A stretch of DNA of 64,000 nucleotides, taken from the NCBI GenBank assembly GCA_051294375.1, contig JBJCIZ010000028.1:806437-870436 (forward strand), read 5' to 3'. This DNA is from Paraspadella gotoi. Taxonomy: Eukaryota; Chaetognatha. Of this stretch, positions 43,052 to 58,500 are shown piece by piece. The position numbers and the translations under genes were made by a program. How positions within the stretch are numbered: position 1 is the first letter of the stretch; every line of letters starts with the position of its first letter. The notes under the pieces are model-generated. The model had not been told where the DNA came from. It made no database searches and worked only from the letters and a program-made list of their open reading frames with translations.

Positions 43052-44372
43052 CTAGTTTTTTTTTGTTTTTTTTTCCGTTACCGAGCATTCATGTGCCCTC
43101 TTCCGCTTTTAAATGGACAATAATTTTAAGTTATTCCCCACAACAATCCCCACAACAATCGCCGAACGCGTCTCCCCCTTTCGGTGAAATAGTAGACGGT
43201 AGATATCATTTAAATTATTGCAATTTTTTTAATTAGTGCGACATAAAAGAGCGAGACATAGAGATACTATCTTAAAGACGCCATCTCGTAACCCATATTC
43301 CCAGTACAAATTTCTCCCCACCCCGCCCCCCCCACCCCGTTTTTGTCCCATCTTTAAGACGTAATAAAAATCAGTTATTTACTTTCGCAACGACAGATAA
43401 AAAAAAAAACGAACAAAAAGTAAAACAAAACGATTTATATTATATAAACAAACAAAACTTTTTCGATCTCCGTTCGATCTTTTCTCTGCCAACGACGAAT
43501 CGAGAGAAGAAAAAGATTTCCAAAAAATGTCGGCGCAGCCTCCGCCGCAGCCGCCGCCGACCAACGGCGCCGCGCTCAACGCCAACTACAACTTCACCGA
43601 TTTACCGGAAGGCTTCACCGTCGCCACGAGCGCCCTGCAGCAGAAGGCCAACGACGTGAGGGCGACCAAGATCAACTGGACGAGCTATTTGCAGGTTTGG
43701 GGAGGCGAAAATTTATGCGGAAGTCATCTGTAATTATTTTTTACATGTAATTTATATATTTATTCAATAAATCGATTTTAAACTTAAAATCTCGTGTTAA
43801 GCGATCTGCGATAGATGACCGACCTCCACGTCCGTTATTTGTTGCATAAGCAGATTAGTTTTATTTTAACTAGATCATATTTCATTATATTTTAATTTAT
43901 TACCACAATATGCAAATAGTTTTAGGGAGCAACAGATAAAATGCCAGTCTTTCCTCATGCAAAAGACAATCGCATCACCGCTAATTCAATCCCCCTCCCC
44001 CCCCACCCCCACAGGGTCAAATGATCTCCCGAGGATTACGAGTTCATCACCAAATTGGACAACGCCATCAGGAGCAGCGCCGCCTCATCTGCGAAGAGAG
44101 CAAAGCCCAGTGCGCCGCCACTTCCTCAACCTCCTTGGCTACATCTCCAAGGACGCCACGCTCCAGTACATCCTAACCATGATCGACGATCTCATCGAGG
44201 AAGACTCGTCCAGGTAGGCGGTCGCGGTGTGCCCCGGGTGTCGGTCCTGGGGAGGGTACAGTTGTTGCTTGATTTTCATGTTTACATGCCTCTCCTCGTG
44301 CATAGAATGTTAATTTAATTTATTTAACATTTATTCATTCTATTCGATTTTTAAATTTCATTTGCGATTTAA
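43052..44372 (+). repeat. Inverted duplication, left arm
   Basis: Reverse complement of 44487-45803 apart from scattered one-base indels, chiefly in homopolymers. Contains V-ATPase H exons 1 and 2 in the sense orientation. Confidence 0.9.
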
Positions 44373-47300
44373 NNNNNNNNNNNNNNNNNNNNNNNNNAAA
44401 CCCTTGCAAATATTCGGGGAAACCAAGGACGCCGGACTTTTTCACTCGTGCAAATGACATAAAATATACAGCGGCGTACATAATAAATTTAAATCGCAAA
44501 TGAAATTTAAAAATCGAATAGAATGAATAAATGTTAAATAAATTAAATTAACATTCTATGCACGAGGAGAGGCATGTAAACATGAAAATAAGCCAACAAC
44601 TGTACCCTCCCAGGACCGACACCCGGGGCACACCGCGACCGCCTACCTGGACGAGTCTTCCTCGATGAGATCGTCGATCATGGTTAGGATGTACTGGAGC
44701 GTGGCGTCCTTGGAGATGTAGCCAAGGAGGTTGAGGAAGTGGCGGCGCACTGGGCTTTGCTCTCTTCGCAGATGAGGCGGCGCTGCTCCTGATTGGCGTT
44801 GTCCAATTTGGTGATGAACTCGTAATCCTCCGGGAGATCATTTGACCCTGTGGGGGTGGGGGGGGGGGGGGGATTGAATTAGCGGTGATGCGATTGTCTT
44901 TTGCATGAGGAAAGACTGGCATTTTATCTGTTGCTCCCTAAAACTATTTGCATATGTGGTAATAAATTAAAATATAATGAAATATGATCTAGTTAAAATA
45001 AAACTAATCTGCTTATGCAACAAATAACGGACGTGGAGGTCGGTCATCTATCGCAGATCGCTTAACACGAGATTTTAAGTTTAAAATCGATTTATTGAAT
45101 AAATATATAAATTACATGTAAATAAATAATTACAGATGACTTCGCATAAATTTTCGCCTCCCCAAACCTGCAATAGCTCGTCCAGTTGATCTTGGTCGCC
45201 CTCACGTCGTTGGCCTTCTGCTGCAGGGCGCTCGTGGCGACGGTGAAGCCTTCGGTAATCGGTGAAGTTGTAGTTGGCGTTGAGCGCGGCGCCGTTGGTC
45301 GCGGCGGCTGCGGCGGAGGCTGCGCCGAACATTTTTTGGGAAATCTTTTTCTTCTCTCGATCGTCGTTGGCAGAGAAAGATCGAACGGAGATCGAAAAAG
45401 TTTTGTTTGTTTATATAATATAAATCGTTTTGTTTTACTTTTGTTCGTTTTTTTTTTTTTATCTGTCGTTGCGAAAGTAAATAACTGATTTTTATTACGT
45501 CTTAAAGATGGGACAAAAACGGGTGGGGGCGGGGTGGGGAGAAATTTGTACTGGGAATATGGGTTACGAGATGGCGTTCTTTAAGATAGATCTCTATGTC
45601 TCGCTCTTTTATGTCGCACTAATTAAAAAAATTGCAATAATTTAAATGATATTACCGTCTACTATTTCACCGAAAGGGGAGACGCGTTCGGCGATTGTTG
45701 TGGGGATTGTTTGGGGAATAACTTAAAATTATTGTCCATTTAAAAGCGGAAGAGGCACATGAATGCTGGTAACGGAAAAAAAAAAAAAAAAAAACTAGAA
45801 ACGCCTTGGGGTTGAGAAGAATGGGCAAATAAATACGTATTTAATCTTTTGCTGCTTTTGGTCATCAATCATCATTGTCTGCGTAGTCTTTGTCATCTTT
45901 GGTTCATTATGAAAAAAAAACTTCATAAAAAAAAAATGTCTCATTGACTAGAAATAGTATCGCTGTTTACAATATATTCTTGTTTAGTAATGAAATAATT
46001 CGCTGTCTAAAAACGTTCTTATGTAGCAGAATAATTTATTTATTTATTTATTTACTTATTCTTCGTAGTTAAACAATTCCCTCCCTTCCTTTCAGAGTGG
46101 AGATTTTCAACGAACACGCAGCGCGATACGCGGAAAAGTCTTGCGCTCCTTTCTTTACCCTCCTCAACCGACAGGACGGATTCATCACCAACCAGGTTTT
46201 CAATATAAAATCTCGTTTTACTTATTATAATAACATTAAATGAACTAACCTTGCAATCAACCACGAACTCGTGATAAATGAGAAATGAGAATAAAATGTT
46301 GACAGTTCTAGGAATCATTCGAAAATGAGAAATGTCCTTCATAAATTTGAATCAAACGGAACGAGATTATCTTGTTAGAATATTATTAATCAAGTATGGA
46401 TGAATATAAATTCCTGCAAATAAAATCATGATACTTTACCCTCCCAGGCGGCGCGCATCATCGCCAAAATCGCCGTACATTCCAAGGACAAAATGTTGGA
46501 AAAAACTGACTTGCATTATTTCCTCGGTTGGCTCAAGGATCAACTCTTGAATCACAGCAACAACGGGTTTTTGGAGGCGTCTTGCAGATGCTTGCAGATG
46601 TTGTTGCGGCTCGATCCTTACAGGTAGATGTTAGGTTATTATGATTCGTTTTTTTTGAGTTTAACTTTTCATTAAACATCGTTTATTACTATTATTCAGA
46701 CGGGCCTTTGTCGAGGACATGGAGGGCATCGGGACGATCGAAACCGTCCTCAACTTCAAAGTCGGTTTTCAGGTTCGTCACCTCGGCAACAATAAACATT
46801 CAAAGAATAAATTTAAACTTCTTCGATCGCAGGTTCAATATCAGCTGACGTTCTGCCTCTGGTGTTTGACGTTCAATCGCGAGTTGGCCAACAGGATGAC
46901 TCGATACAACCTCATTCCCGTTCTCGCCGACATTCTCGCCGGTGGGGTGGGGGGGAATTTTGTGAATTATTGGATAAGTTTTAATTTGTATTTTTAATTA
47001 ATTTATCTTAACGATATATGACCCGTTTCTAAACAAAGAGTCGGCCAAGGAGAAGGTGACGCGCATCATCCTCGCTCTCTTCCACAATCTTCTCAGCAAT
47101 CCGACGGAGCCAGAGTTGGCCAAGGAGAACGCCCTCGCGATGGTCCAGTGCAAAGTCCTCAAGAACATCGAGCTGTTGGAGAATAGAAAGTTCGAGGTGA
47201 GGTTTTCGAGGGTGGAGGGAAAAGGGGATGGTGTAATAGTACATATAGTAGTAGTAATAGTAGGATAATAGTTTTTATGACCTTAGATAATTCCGTTAAG

Positions 47301-47933
47301 TAAATCGACTCGTAGACCGCAGCCTTATTGATGATGTTGATGTTGATGGAGCGACGAATTCGAACAACATTTTAGTTAAAAGTGATAGTGATAGAGTAAT
47401 TTAGTGCGTGAGTTTGTGAGCGAGTAAGTGATTGCGTTCGTGAGTGAATTAGGGAATAAATGAGTAAATGAATGAATGAGATAATGAGTTAGTAAGTGAA
47501 TGAGTGAATTAAAGAGTTAGTTTTACTTAAAGGGGAGCTGTAGATCACCGAAATTCCATTTGACTTTAAGATAAGGAATCACTGACTGAATTTCCTTTAT
47601 CTTCCTTTCCTCCTCCTCCTCCTCCTCCTCCTCCTCCCCAACCTCTTTAAATCCCTAAGGACGACGACATCACCGAAGACATCGTATTCCTGAAGACAGA
47701 GTTGGAGAAATCCTTTCACGATCTCAGCTCCTTCGACGAATACTCGACGGAGGTTAAGTCGGGCCGGCTCGAGTGGAGCCCCGTCCACACCTCGGTCAAA
47801 TTCTGGCGCGAGAACGCGGACAAGCTCAACGACAAAAACTACGAGCTGCTTAAGATCCTCATCCGACTCTTGGAGACGTCGAAAGATCCCTTGATCCTCG
47901 CAGTCGCCAATCACGACATCGGGGAATACGTTA

Positions 47934-47985
<52 letters not shown>

Positions 47986-48434
47986 GTTGTTGAACAGATA
48001 CTTTTAAAGATTTTTCCCCTTACATTATCGTTGTTACACTGTATGTATTTTTAATTTGAAAATATTTATTAATGAAAAATAAGACTATTTTATAGCAAGA
48101 TATGGTATTATTGAGATTAACAATATTTTTTCCCCCTTCTTTCCCTATCATAAAATGAAGGCACTACCCCCGCGGCAAGAACGTGGTGGACAAATTGGGC
48201 GGAAAGCAGATGGTCATGCACCATTTGGCCCACGAGGACCCCAACGTCCGGTACGAGGCCCTCCTCGCCGTGCAGAAGATAATGGTTCACAATTGGGAAT
48301 ATCTCGGAAAGCAGTTGAACCAACCCGCGGCTGGAGGCGGCGGAACCGGTCCGGGCGGCGCTCCCGGCGCCGGAGCCACGCAAAACGGGGAGACGCAGTC
48401 GGCCAAGGGGTCGGCAAATTTAAAAGGGTCTTAG
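43527..48434 (+). CDS. ATP6V1H: V-type proton ATPase subunit H
   Basis: Regulatory subunit of the cytosolic V1 sector, required for ATP-driven proton pumping and for coupling V1 to V0. Nine exons: 43527-43694, 44015-44213, 46096-46195, 46448-46623, 46700-46772, 46833-46941, 47039-47196, 47660-47934, 48161-48434; about 463 aa against 483 in human. Strong blocks: [78 protein letters not shown] and [10 protein letters not shown]. The family is a HEAT/armadillo-like helical repeat. Exon 2 as assembled is 199 nt; the protein alignment needs 203, with single bases or a pair missing in three homopolymers near 44031, 44068 and 44122. The inverted copy has some of these bases back, so these are assembly errors and not a dead gene. 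The intron between 46773 and 46832 is only 60 nt. Confidence 0.95.
44373..44397. other. Assembly gap (25 N) near the centre of a palindrome
   Basis: A 25-N run with inverted copies of the same 1.3 kb on either side; about 90 bp of unique sequence (44398-44486) lies between the gap and the right arm. Confidence 0.95.
44487..45803 (-). repeat. Inverted duplication, right arm
   Basis: Reverse complement of 43052-44372. It lies between exons 2 and 3 of V-ATPase H in the assembled order. Confidence 0.9.
44647..45332 (-). pseudogene. ATP6V1H: Inverted copy of V-ATPase H exons 1 and 2
   Basis: Minus-strand exon 1 copy (45168-45332) and exon 2 copy (44647-44847) with the same splice sites as the plus-strand exons. 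Frames are broken by homopolymer indels that differ from those in the left arm (exon 2 is 201 nt here, 199 nt there). Exons 3-9 exist only on the plus strand, so this copy cannot make the protein. It is most likely an assembly fold-back or the second haplotype rather than a genomic pseudogene. Confidence 0.8.
45804..46095. other. Remainder of V-ATPase H intron 2
   Basis: AT-rich; nothing recognised. Confidence 0.5.
47937..47981. repeat. (GA)n microsatellite at a splice donor
   Basis: About 22 GA units immediately after the GTGAGA donor of V-ATPase H exon 8. Confidence 0.9.
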
Positions 48435-49242
48435 GGAAAGAAAAAAAACTTTTGCGAGCGGAAGACTAAATTTATAGTCGTAGTATTTTTCCTTTTTAGT
48501 CGGGGCGGACAACGTTTCTTTACGCCTTTTTTTTCGGGGTCTTTCCTCTGTTTTTTGTTATTTTTTTTTCGTAGTCGATCAAATACTGATAGTTGATTTT
48601 TTTTATTAATCATTAATTATCTCGTTCGCTGGTAATGAAGTTAACCTAACATCACTGACGCTCTCCTTTACGTTCTGCTCGGCTGGATTAATAGGCGCCG
48701 GGCGAATATATTACTACTTGATAGTTGATATATATATATACGAATTTATAACATTTCTTACGAGTTATTGTTTCATTTAGAATTGGTTTTTGCTGGACAA
48801 ATCCCGTTGCTAGTCAATTTAATTTTTTTTCTTTCTTCCTTTCGTGAATTGTGATTATTTTTTGTGATATTACTTAACGCGTGATTAAATCTTTTTCTCG
48901 TGGCGAAATATATTGTCAAATCGGAGTCGAAATCCTTTCGTTCGTCTCCGCGATTTTAATCACCGATATAATTTTAGATCATATTCTATATTTTCACACT
49001 CTAGGGAGGGGGGTCCCGAGATTGCGCGGCATTTAAACTAAAAATTAACCTCGGTTCGTTTTAATCATCAAGTGGTTATATTGGTGACGTTTTTAACCCA
49101 CTTATTCCATATTCCGACTATTATTTTTTTTCTCCATTCAGATCAATTAAAGACAAGAAAAAAGATATTTATAAAAAGATTATATTATATATTTTGGGGG
49201 ATAATAGTAAAATAAAATCGTCGCTTCCGTCCTTTAAAAAAA
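48435..49242. other. Intergenic between V-ATPase H and the first SUCLG1 gene
   Basis: T-rich 3' flank, then AT-rich DNA; no gene seen. Confidence 0.5.
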
Positions 49243-52218
<2,976 letters not shown>

Positions 52219-53116
52219 TCCATTCAGACTCGTGGAAATGTCCATAATCTCTTCGCTCGAATCCGCGCTTAAGACTGACCGACCATCCATCATCTTCCGC
52301 TTAATAAATTTATAAAAGTTTAAAAAGGAATAAACAAATTCTAGTTTATAGTCAGTGTTTTTGGAGTGGGTTTATATTTTGTTTGGAATAACTCTACAAC
52401 TGTTCTATGCTTGCAAGTCATATATACGTACATAAACAGAAAAACAAAGAAAAAATATTATTTTTTACACTACATTCTACATTATACAATAAAAAAAAGT
52501 TTGGATGCGTTGTTATTTTATGGAATATATGTTATCTCAAATGTATATTTTTTAATTATTTTTACGCCTGATGATTGTTGAAAATCTGGGTCAAAATTGA
52601 AAGCTTTTTCTTTCATATATCTGATTGTTTATTGTTATTTTCTTGAAAAAAATATATTTTTCTTTTAATAATCGGTACGATTTACGTAATAGTGTCCCTG
52701 TAAACTAAAATGGTCCTTTCTAAGCTTTTTGATCTTTTGTCAACTTAATAAGAAGGCATATCTTTTCACAATTCCCCAAAATAAAAGAACTTACAACTTC
52801 ATAAATGGGTTTCTCATTTGACCCAGTTTGTCCACTGTCCAGTCATTCTTTAAAATTTAAGCATCTCCTTACTCTTTTGTAAATCGCGGCCGATTCGTGC
52901 TAATTAACAAACCTCGGGTGATCCGCTTTTAGCGAAAAAAAAATCGATTCGTTATTGCGAATCGAACTGTTTTTTTTTTCTTTTCTTTTTGAATCTCACG
53001 CAAATGATTTTTTACCGAGTAGCCTTTAACCTCCCATAGAGAGAAAAAAAAAGCAAAACAAAACAAAACGAAACGAAACAAAAAACACAAACACCCTCCA
53101 CCGTTCCACCACCGTC
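52219..53116. other. Intergenic between the two SUCLG1 copies
   Basis: 3' UTR of copy A (AATAAA at 52303), AT-rich DNA, then a CAAAA-rich leader (53040-53100) just before the copy B start codon. Confidence 0.5.
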
Positions 53117-55146
53117 ATGGCTTCCGCCGCTCGTCTGCTCAATCCCGCTCGAGCGATCCTCTCCTTCGGGTCGACGTCGACCAAACGAGTTCGTCATTCG
53201 TCCCTCTACACTAAGACTCGACCCAATCTCTTGATCGGGGAGGAGACCAAGGTGATTTGCCAGGGATTCACCGGCAAGCAGGGAACCTTTCACTGCCAAC
53301 AGGCTCTGGATTATGGGACCAAGATCGTGGGCGGGGTCTCGCCCAAGAAGGCGGGGAAGACGCACCTGGGACTTCCGGTCTTCGGGACGGTTAGGTGAGG
53401 CGGAAGCATTATAATCTCTACCTGACTTTTTGTTGTTGATTATTATCATTTTATATTATATATATATTTATTTATCGTTTGCCTATGTAATATAACAACA
53501 TTAAACCTATCACTATCACTAGTTGTTGATCAAAAATTGACAATATGTAAATGATCTCATTTAAAAATCATCCACAAATTACTCTGCTAAAGTCTCATAT
53601 TTTCAACTCTCGACCAACAGGGACGCCGTTCGCGAAACCGGCGCCACGGCGTCTGTCATCTACGTCCCTCCGCCGGGCGCCGCCGCTGCCATTATGGAGG
53701 CGATGGAAGCGGAAGTCCCGTTGGGTGAGGAAAAACTTTGTGATCCGTGAACTTCATTATCTCGCAATTGGCCGATATTTAAATTTTATCCTTTTCTCCC
53801 CAGTGGTCTGCATCACCGAGGGCATTCCCCAGCAAGACATGACCAAAGTCAAGTGGCACCTCCTGCGCCAAGACAAGACCCGCATGGTCGGGCCTAATTG
53901 TCCCGGGATCATCGCTCCGGACGCCTGCAAGATCGGCATCATGCCCGGCCATATTCACGCGCGGGGAAGGGTCGGGATCGTGTCGAGGTATTGAGCGGTC
54001 GATTGGACCCGGTTATAAGTCTTAATTTTTTTTTTTTTTTTTTTTGGTCATTTGTCTTCATGATTTCCTCGTTAAAGGTCCGGCACTTTGACCTACGAGG
54101 CGGTTCATCAAACGACGCAGGTCGGTTTGGGTCAGACCCTCTGCGTCGGCATCGGCGGAGACCCGTTCAACGGGACGGACTTTGTCGCCTGCCTCGAGGG
54201 ATTTCTCCAGGTGAGTCAAGAGAGAATCTATTTCTATCAATAAAATATTTGCTAATTAATTATAAATTCTATCGTAAAAAGTTAAAAGTCGATCATAACT
54301 GATAACAAAACTCGAAATGAAACGTTTGGAGAAATTCACGACAATATGCAAATGAGATTTTTAAATTTTATCATTTTTAATCCCGAAGGACCCCGATACG
54401 GAAGGCGTGGTGATGATCGGCGAGATCGGCGGATCCATGGAGGAAAGAGCGGCGGAATACTTGATGGATCACAATCAAGGTTTCGGGGCGAGAGAAAGAG
54501 TATAGTGAATCGCTATTTAGTTTCTTTAGTTATAAAACAATTATATAATTAACTTATATTTTTTGCTGGCGCGCAGGTCCGAACGCTAAGCCCGTCGTGG
54601 CTTTCATCGCCGGACTAACGGCGCCGCCGGGGAGAAGAATGGGACACGCCGGTGCCATCATCGCCGGTGAGTTAAGGGGGGCGTGGTAATGTCGGGTTGG
54701 GATGATACGAGAAAGGAAGAAGAAGATATGAAAAAAGCGAGGTGATGAAGAGAAATCAAGTGAAATCAAGAGAAATCAAGTGTTGCCAAGAGTTATCGAG
54801 AGTTATCAAGGGTTATCAAGAGTTATCGAGTGTTATCGAGAGTTAGGAAGATTCTCAGCAAAGGTGAATAGAGTAAGTGTATTCAAATAGGTTGCCAAAA
54901 GTTAGTAGCGTGGTTCAATATAAAAAAACTACCTCGATAAATAATAAAAATAAAAAAAACTACCTCGATTCCTTTTCACATCCTTCTTCCCGCCCTTTCT
55001 TTTTCAAAGGCGGCAAGGGCGGCGCTGAAGCCAAAATAGCGGCGCTACGCCACGCCGGCGTCGACGTCACCAAGTCTCCCGCGCAAATGGGCGCCTTTAT
55101 GAAGGCGGCTCTGGAGAGGAAGGACGCCAGGGAGGCAGCCAACTGA
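53117..55146 (+). CDS. SUCLG1: Succinyl-CoA ligase alpha subunit, copy B (tandem paralogue)
   Basis: Seven exons: 53117-53394, 53621-53724, 53804-53987, 54078-54210, 54389-54479, 54577-54666, 55010-55146; 338 aa. All catalytic signatures are kept ([51 protein letters not shown]), so it should be active. The N-terminus ([20 protein letters not shown]) is a plausible mitochondrial presequence unlike that of copy A. Gene structure differs: the region of A's first three exons is one exon here up to FGTV, then comes an intron absent from A (after 53394). The intron at LEGF in A is 11 nt further on in B (after GFLQ). The other four introns match in position and phase. Divergence is spread over the protein, so the duplication is not very recent. 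Confidence 0.97.
54775..54850. repeat. GAGTTATCAA short tandem repeats
   Basis: Imperfect AGAGTTATCAAG/GAGTTATCGA units in SUCLG1 copy B intron 6. Confidence 0.75.
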
Positions 55147-55502
55147 AGTCTCCTCAGTGGAGACTAGTTTCTTAATAACAAAAAACGCTAGTCGATGGAT
55201 TTTTTTTATAGATGCTGCCACGCCCACCAAAATTAAAAGAAAAAAGGGGGGGGTAGGATCTCTTTATCCTTTTTTCTTTACGGCATTACGTTTTTTTTTG
55301 AGATTTTCTTCTTTCAAGGAGAGAGAGTATGTTATCTTCTTACTTCTTAGCCGATCATGATTAGTTCCGTTATTTTCTTTCGTCTAAGCCGATCATGAAT
55401 TACATTTCGTTTTTTCTCTTTTTAACATCTTGACATTTGACGGTTATTTACAGGAAAGTTGTTGTTGTGGGCGTCGTGTTAATTCTTTTATTGAAAACTA
55501 AA
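55147..55502. other. Intergenic, SUCLG1 copy B to LAP3
   Basis: AT-rich. A duplicated GCCGATCATGA(A)TTA motif occurs at about 55351 and 55389. No gene seen. Confidence 0.45.
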
Positions 55503-58500
55503 ATGGCTTCCGGACGAATAACTTCGTCGCTCGATCTCTTCGTCCCCGCGACGCGCGCTGCTGCCGCTGCTCTGTCGAGACGCTGCTTCTCCACGACGCG
55601 GGAGAATCGACTCCGCCTCGCCTCCGTCCTCAACGCTCAATCCGACGCAGCGCCAGTCGACGCCGCGGCGAACGCAAACAACAACGCCGCTACCCCTGCC
55701 GCCGCCATCGTCGCCGCTCGTTGCGACGCCGATGGAANNNNNNNNNNCTTCGCCGGCGGCGGCGCTCCATTGGGTGCCGATGATTTGAGACTAGCCGCCG
55801 GCGCCATCGCCGACTCGCGGTTCGAAATCAAAGAGGGGAAATCGGTGAGTCGATGTGGTTTATTAAGATTAAGTTTAATGCAGAGAGAGAGAGAGAGAGA
55901 TAGGCCGGGAATCTTTTTGTGCGATTAAATTTTAAAAAATTAATAAACATAATAGAAAAAAAGATGGAAAAAACAGAACATAAGAGAAAAGATAATATTT
56001 TGATAATGATTAAATAATAATTAANNNNNNNNNNTTTAAAAAAATAATAAATATAATAGAAAATAAGATGAAAAAAAAGAGAAATAAGAACATAAAAGAT
56101 AATATTTTGATAATAATTAAATAATAATTAATATTAAGAATTAAAAGATTAAATCCCACAAATGATTGAACGCTCTAAAAGCGTCTTCGTTTTAGTCGTA
56201 TCAACCGTCATAATTCGACTCAAAATTAAATAATGTGTTCATTGTTATTAATTTCTTTTGTTTACGATCTNNNNNNNNNNCATTTCTCTCCGCCAGGTTT
56301 GCCTGGTGGGCGTGGCGAAGTCGTTTCCATTGGTGACGGTGGTTGGGGTGGGGGAGGGGGAAGAGGAGGAGAAGGTGGACGAGAACGAAGAGATCGAGAC
56401 GAGAGGGGAGACAGTGAGGAAAGCCGTCGCCGCTGGGATGGCCGCCATCAAGGGGAAACCGTGAGTTCGTAGGATTCGATTTGACTTGAGTGATTGATTG
56501 GATTTTTGATTGTTACGTTGTTTTGAATAATGATTGATTGAGTATTGATTGAGTATAGATATTGATTGAATTATTAAATAACGGACTTATCGATGGATAA
56601 GATTTTAAGATTTATATTGTATTATTGATTGATAAGTTTATTAATTGAATTTTTCTTCTTTTAAATAAACGAGTTTTTGATCGTGATGATTGTTAACATT
56701 TGTCATTCGATCAATATCAGGGACATGCCTATTGCCTAAAAAGGCCTATATTTATCCTCCATCTATCTCTCTCTCTCTTGCCCCCTGAGTTATTTTAAAA
56801 GCCTTACCTTCCCTCACCTCCACCTCAGCTTCCCCAAATCTTCCCCGGTCCGCGTCCACGTCTCCGCCTTCTCTCCGTCCCACGTTCGCCAAATCGGCGA
56901 AGCCGTCGAACTCTCTCTCTACGACTTCGACGACTTCAAGAGCGAGAAGCGCGCCGCGCCGGAAGTGACGCTGGCGGCGGAAGCGGCGGCTGCGGAGGAG
57001 GCGGCGGCGAAGGAGTTTGAGAGAGGGCGGAAGTTGGGTGAGTTTTGAGAAATGTCTAGTCATGATAATTTTTCTGTTTTTAAAGATTTTATTGTTAAAA
57101 AAAGAGGAGTGATGAATTTAATTATAATGAACTCGCATCAGCTTTTAGCAGACGCGGCTAAACATTTTTTTTTTTTTTTTGGGCAAAATATTTTTACATT
57201 TGTCTTTTTGCCGCGAAACTATTATCTCTTTGCATCGAATCTTACGAATTCTTATGTTGATTAAATTCTCGAACCTAACTACAATTTTTTATGAAACAAT
57301 GAAAAGAAAAATGAATAAAAATAATGCCATAAATTCATTTACATTTTTTTCATTCTCAATGTGTCAATTTGATTATGAAAAATTGATAATCCGAACCTGA
57401 CTCGCGATCTCTCTCAATTCTCCCCTCGAAATCAGGCGCGGCCCAGAACCTGGCGAGATCATTGATGGACACGCCCGCCAATCACATGACCCCTTCCATA
57501 TTCGCCGAGAAGGTGGTCCAAGTCTTCGCCGATCACAAGGACAAAGTCAAGGTCGTCGTCAGAGATCAGGTGAGCCCGTGAGTCGCTTTTAATTTTATTG
57601 GCGCTGAATTGGCGCTGAAGACTCGTATGTGAGTCGAAACATGTCCGTTTCACTATGAAATAAAAATCGTTGTTAAAATCTCTCTTCAAACTTTGTTCTA
57701 ATTCAAATCACAACGAAAACAGAAAGGAAAAAAACACAATTTTATTACCATATAAGATTAAGTTTAATAACCTCATTTGCATAATAGTAGTAAATTAATC
57801 AGTTTCATTCTTTTATTCATGGTTCTCTTTGTGGCCCATTTTTCGGTTTAATCATTCTGCAGAAAATGTTTGACTATTTTCTATGCCTAACGGGTCGCAC
57901 GTTCAAGACGTCGCCCGTTATAGAGTACGACGATATATTATCAAAAACCCGTAGAAACTTTACTTTTAACGGGCAGACGCTGAGTTGATTCGATCAAGCG
58001 ATTGAATAACAGATTCATGATGAATCAGCCTACAAGTTAATATTAACCTTAAAAGGGTCAAGACTATTCGATAAAAAATAACCGGTCATTCGAAGTTGAC
58101 CGACTGAAAATGATAGAGGGCGAGGCATATTATTTTCCTCACATTCTTTTCTATATTGCTTAGTTATACTACATTGTTCATAGTGATTCTTTATTGAAGT
58201 AATTCTAATTTTAAAGATGACTATTTATCAGGCGTGGGCGGAATCCATGAAGATGGGTTCCTTCATCTCCGTGAGTCAAGGGTCGAGAGAACCTCTTCGC
58301 TTCGTCGAGATTCACTACGAAGGAGGAGAAGGGAATGAGTTGCCTCTCGCTCTCGTCGGCAAGGGAGTCACTTTCGATTCCGGTGAGGCGAGGGGAGTGG
58401 ATTGATTAATTTGATTGATTTGATGGATTAATTGATTGCGCTTCCTTTCTTTTTTTTCTGATTACACAGCTGATCAACTTGATCGATCGATTTTTAATTC

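Larger units (their letters stand above)
41121..43526. other. Non-coding: 3' of JARID2-like gene, 5' flank of V-ATPase H
   Basis: No exon is supported. It holds an assembly gap, a duplicated CATAGAGCTGCACTACCAAT (near 41338 and 41378), a long T/C-only tract (41790-42003), a (CT)n run (42111-42155) and a direct repeat of GCCGAGACTTTGTCACGC near 42640-42690. From 43052 the sequence is the left arm of the inverted duplication. Confidence 0.5.
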
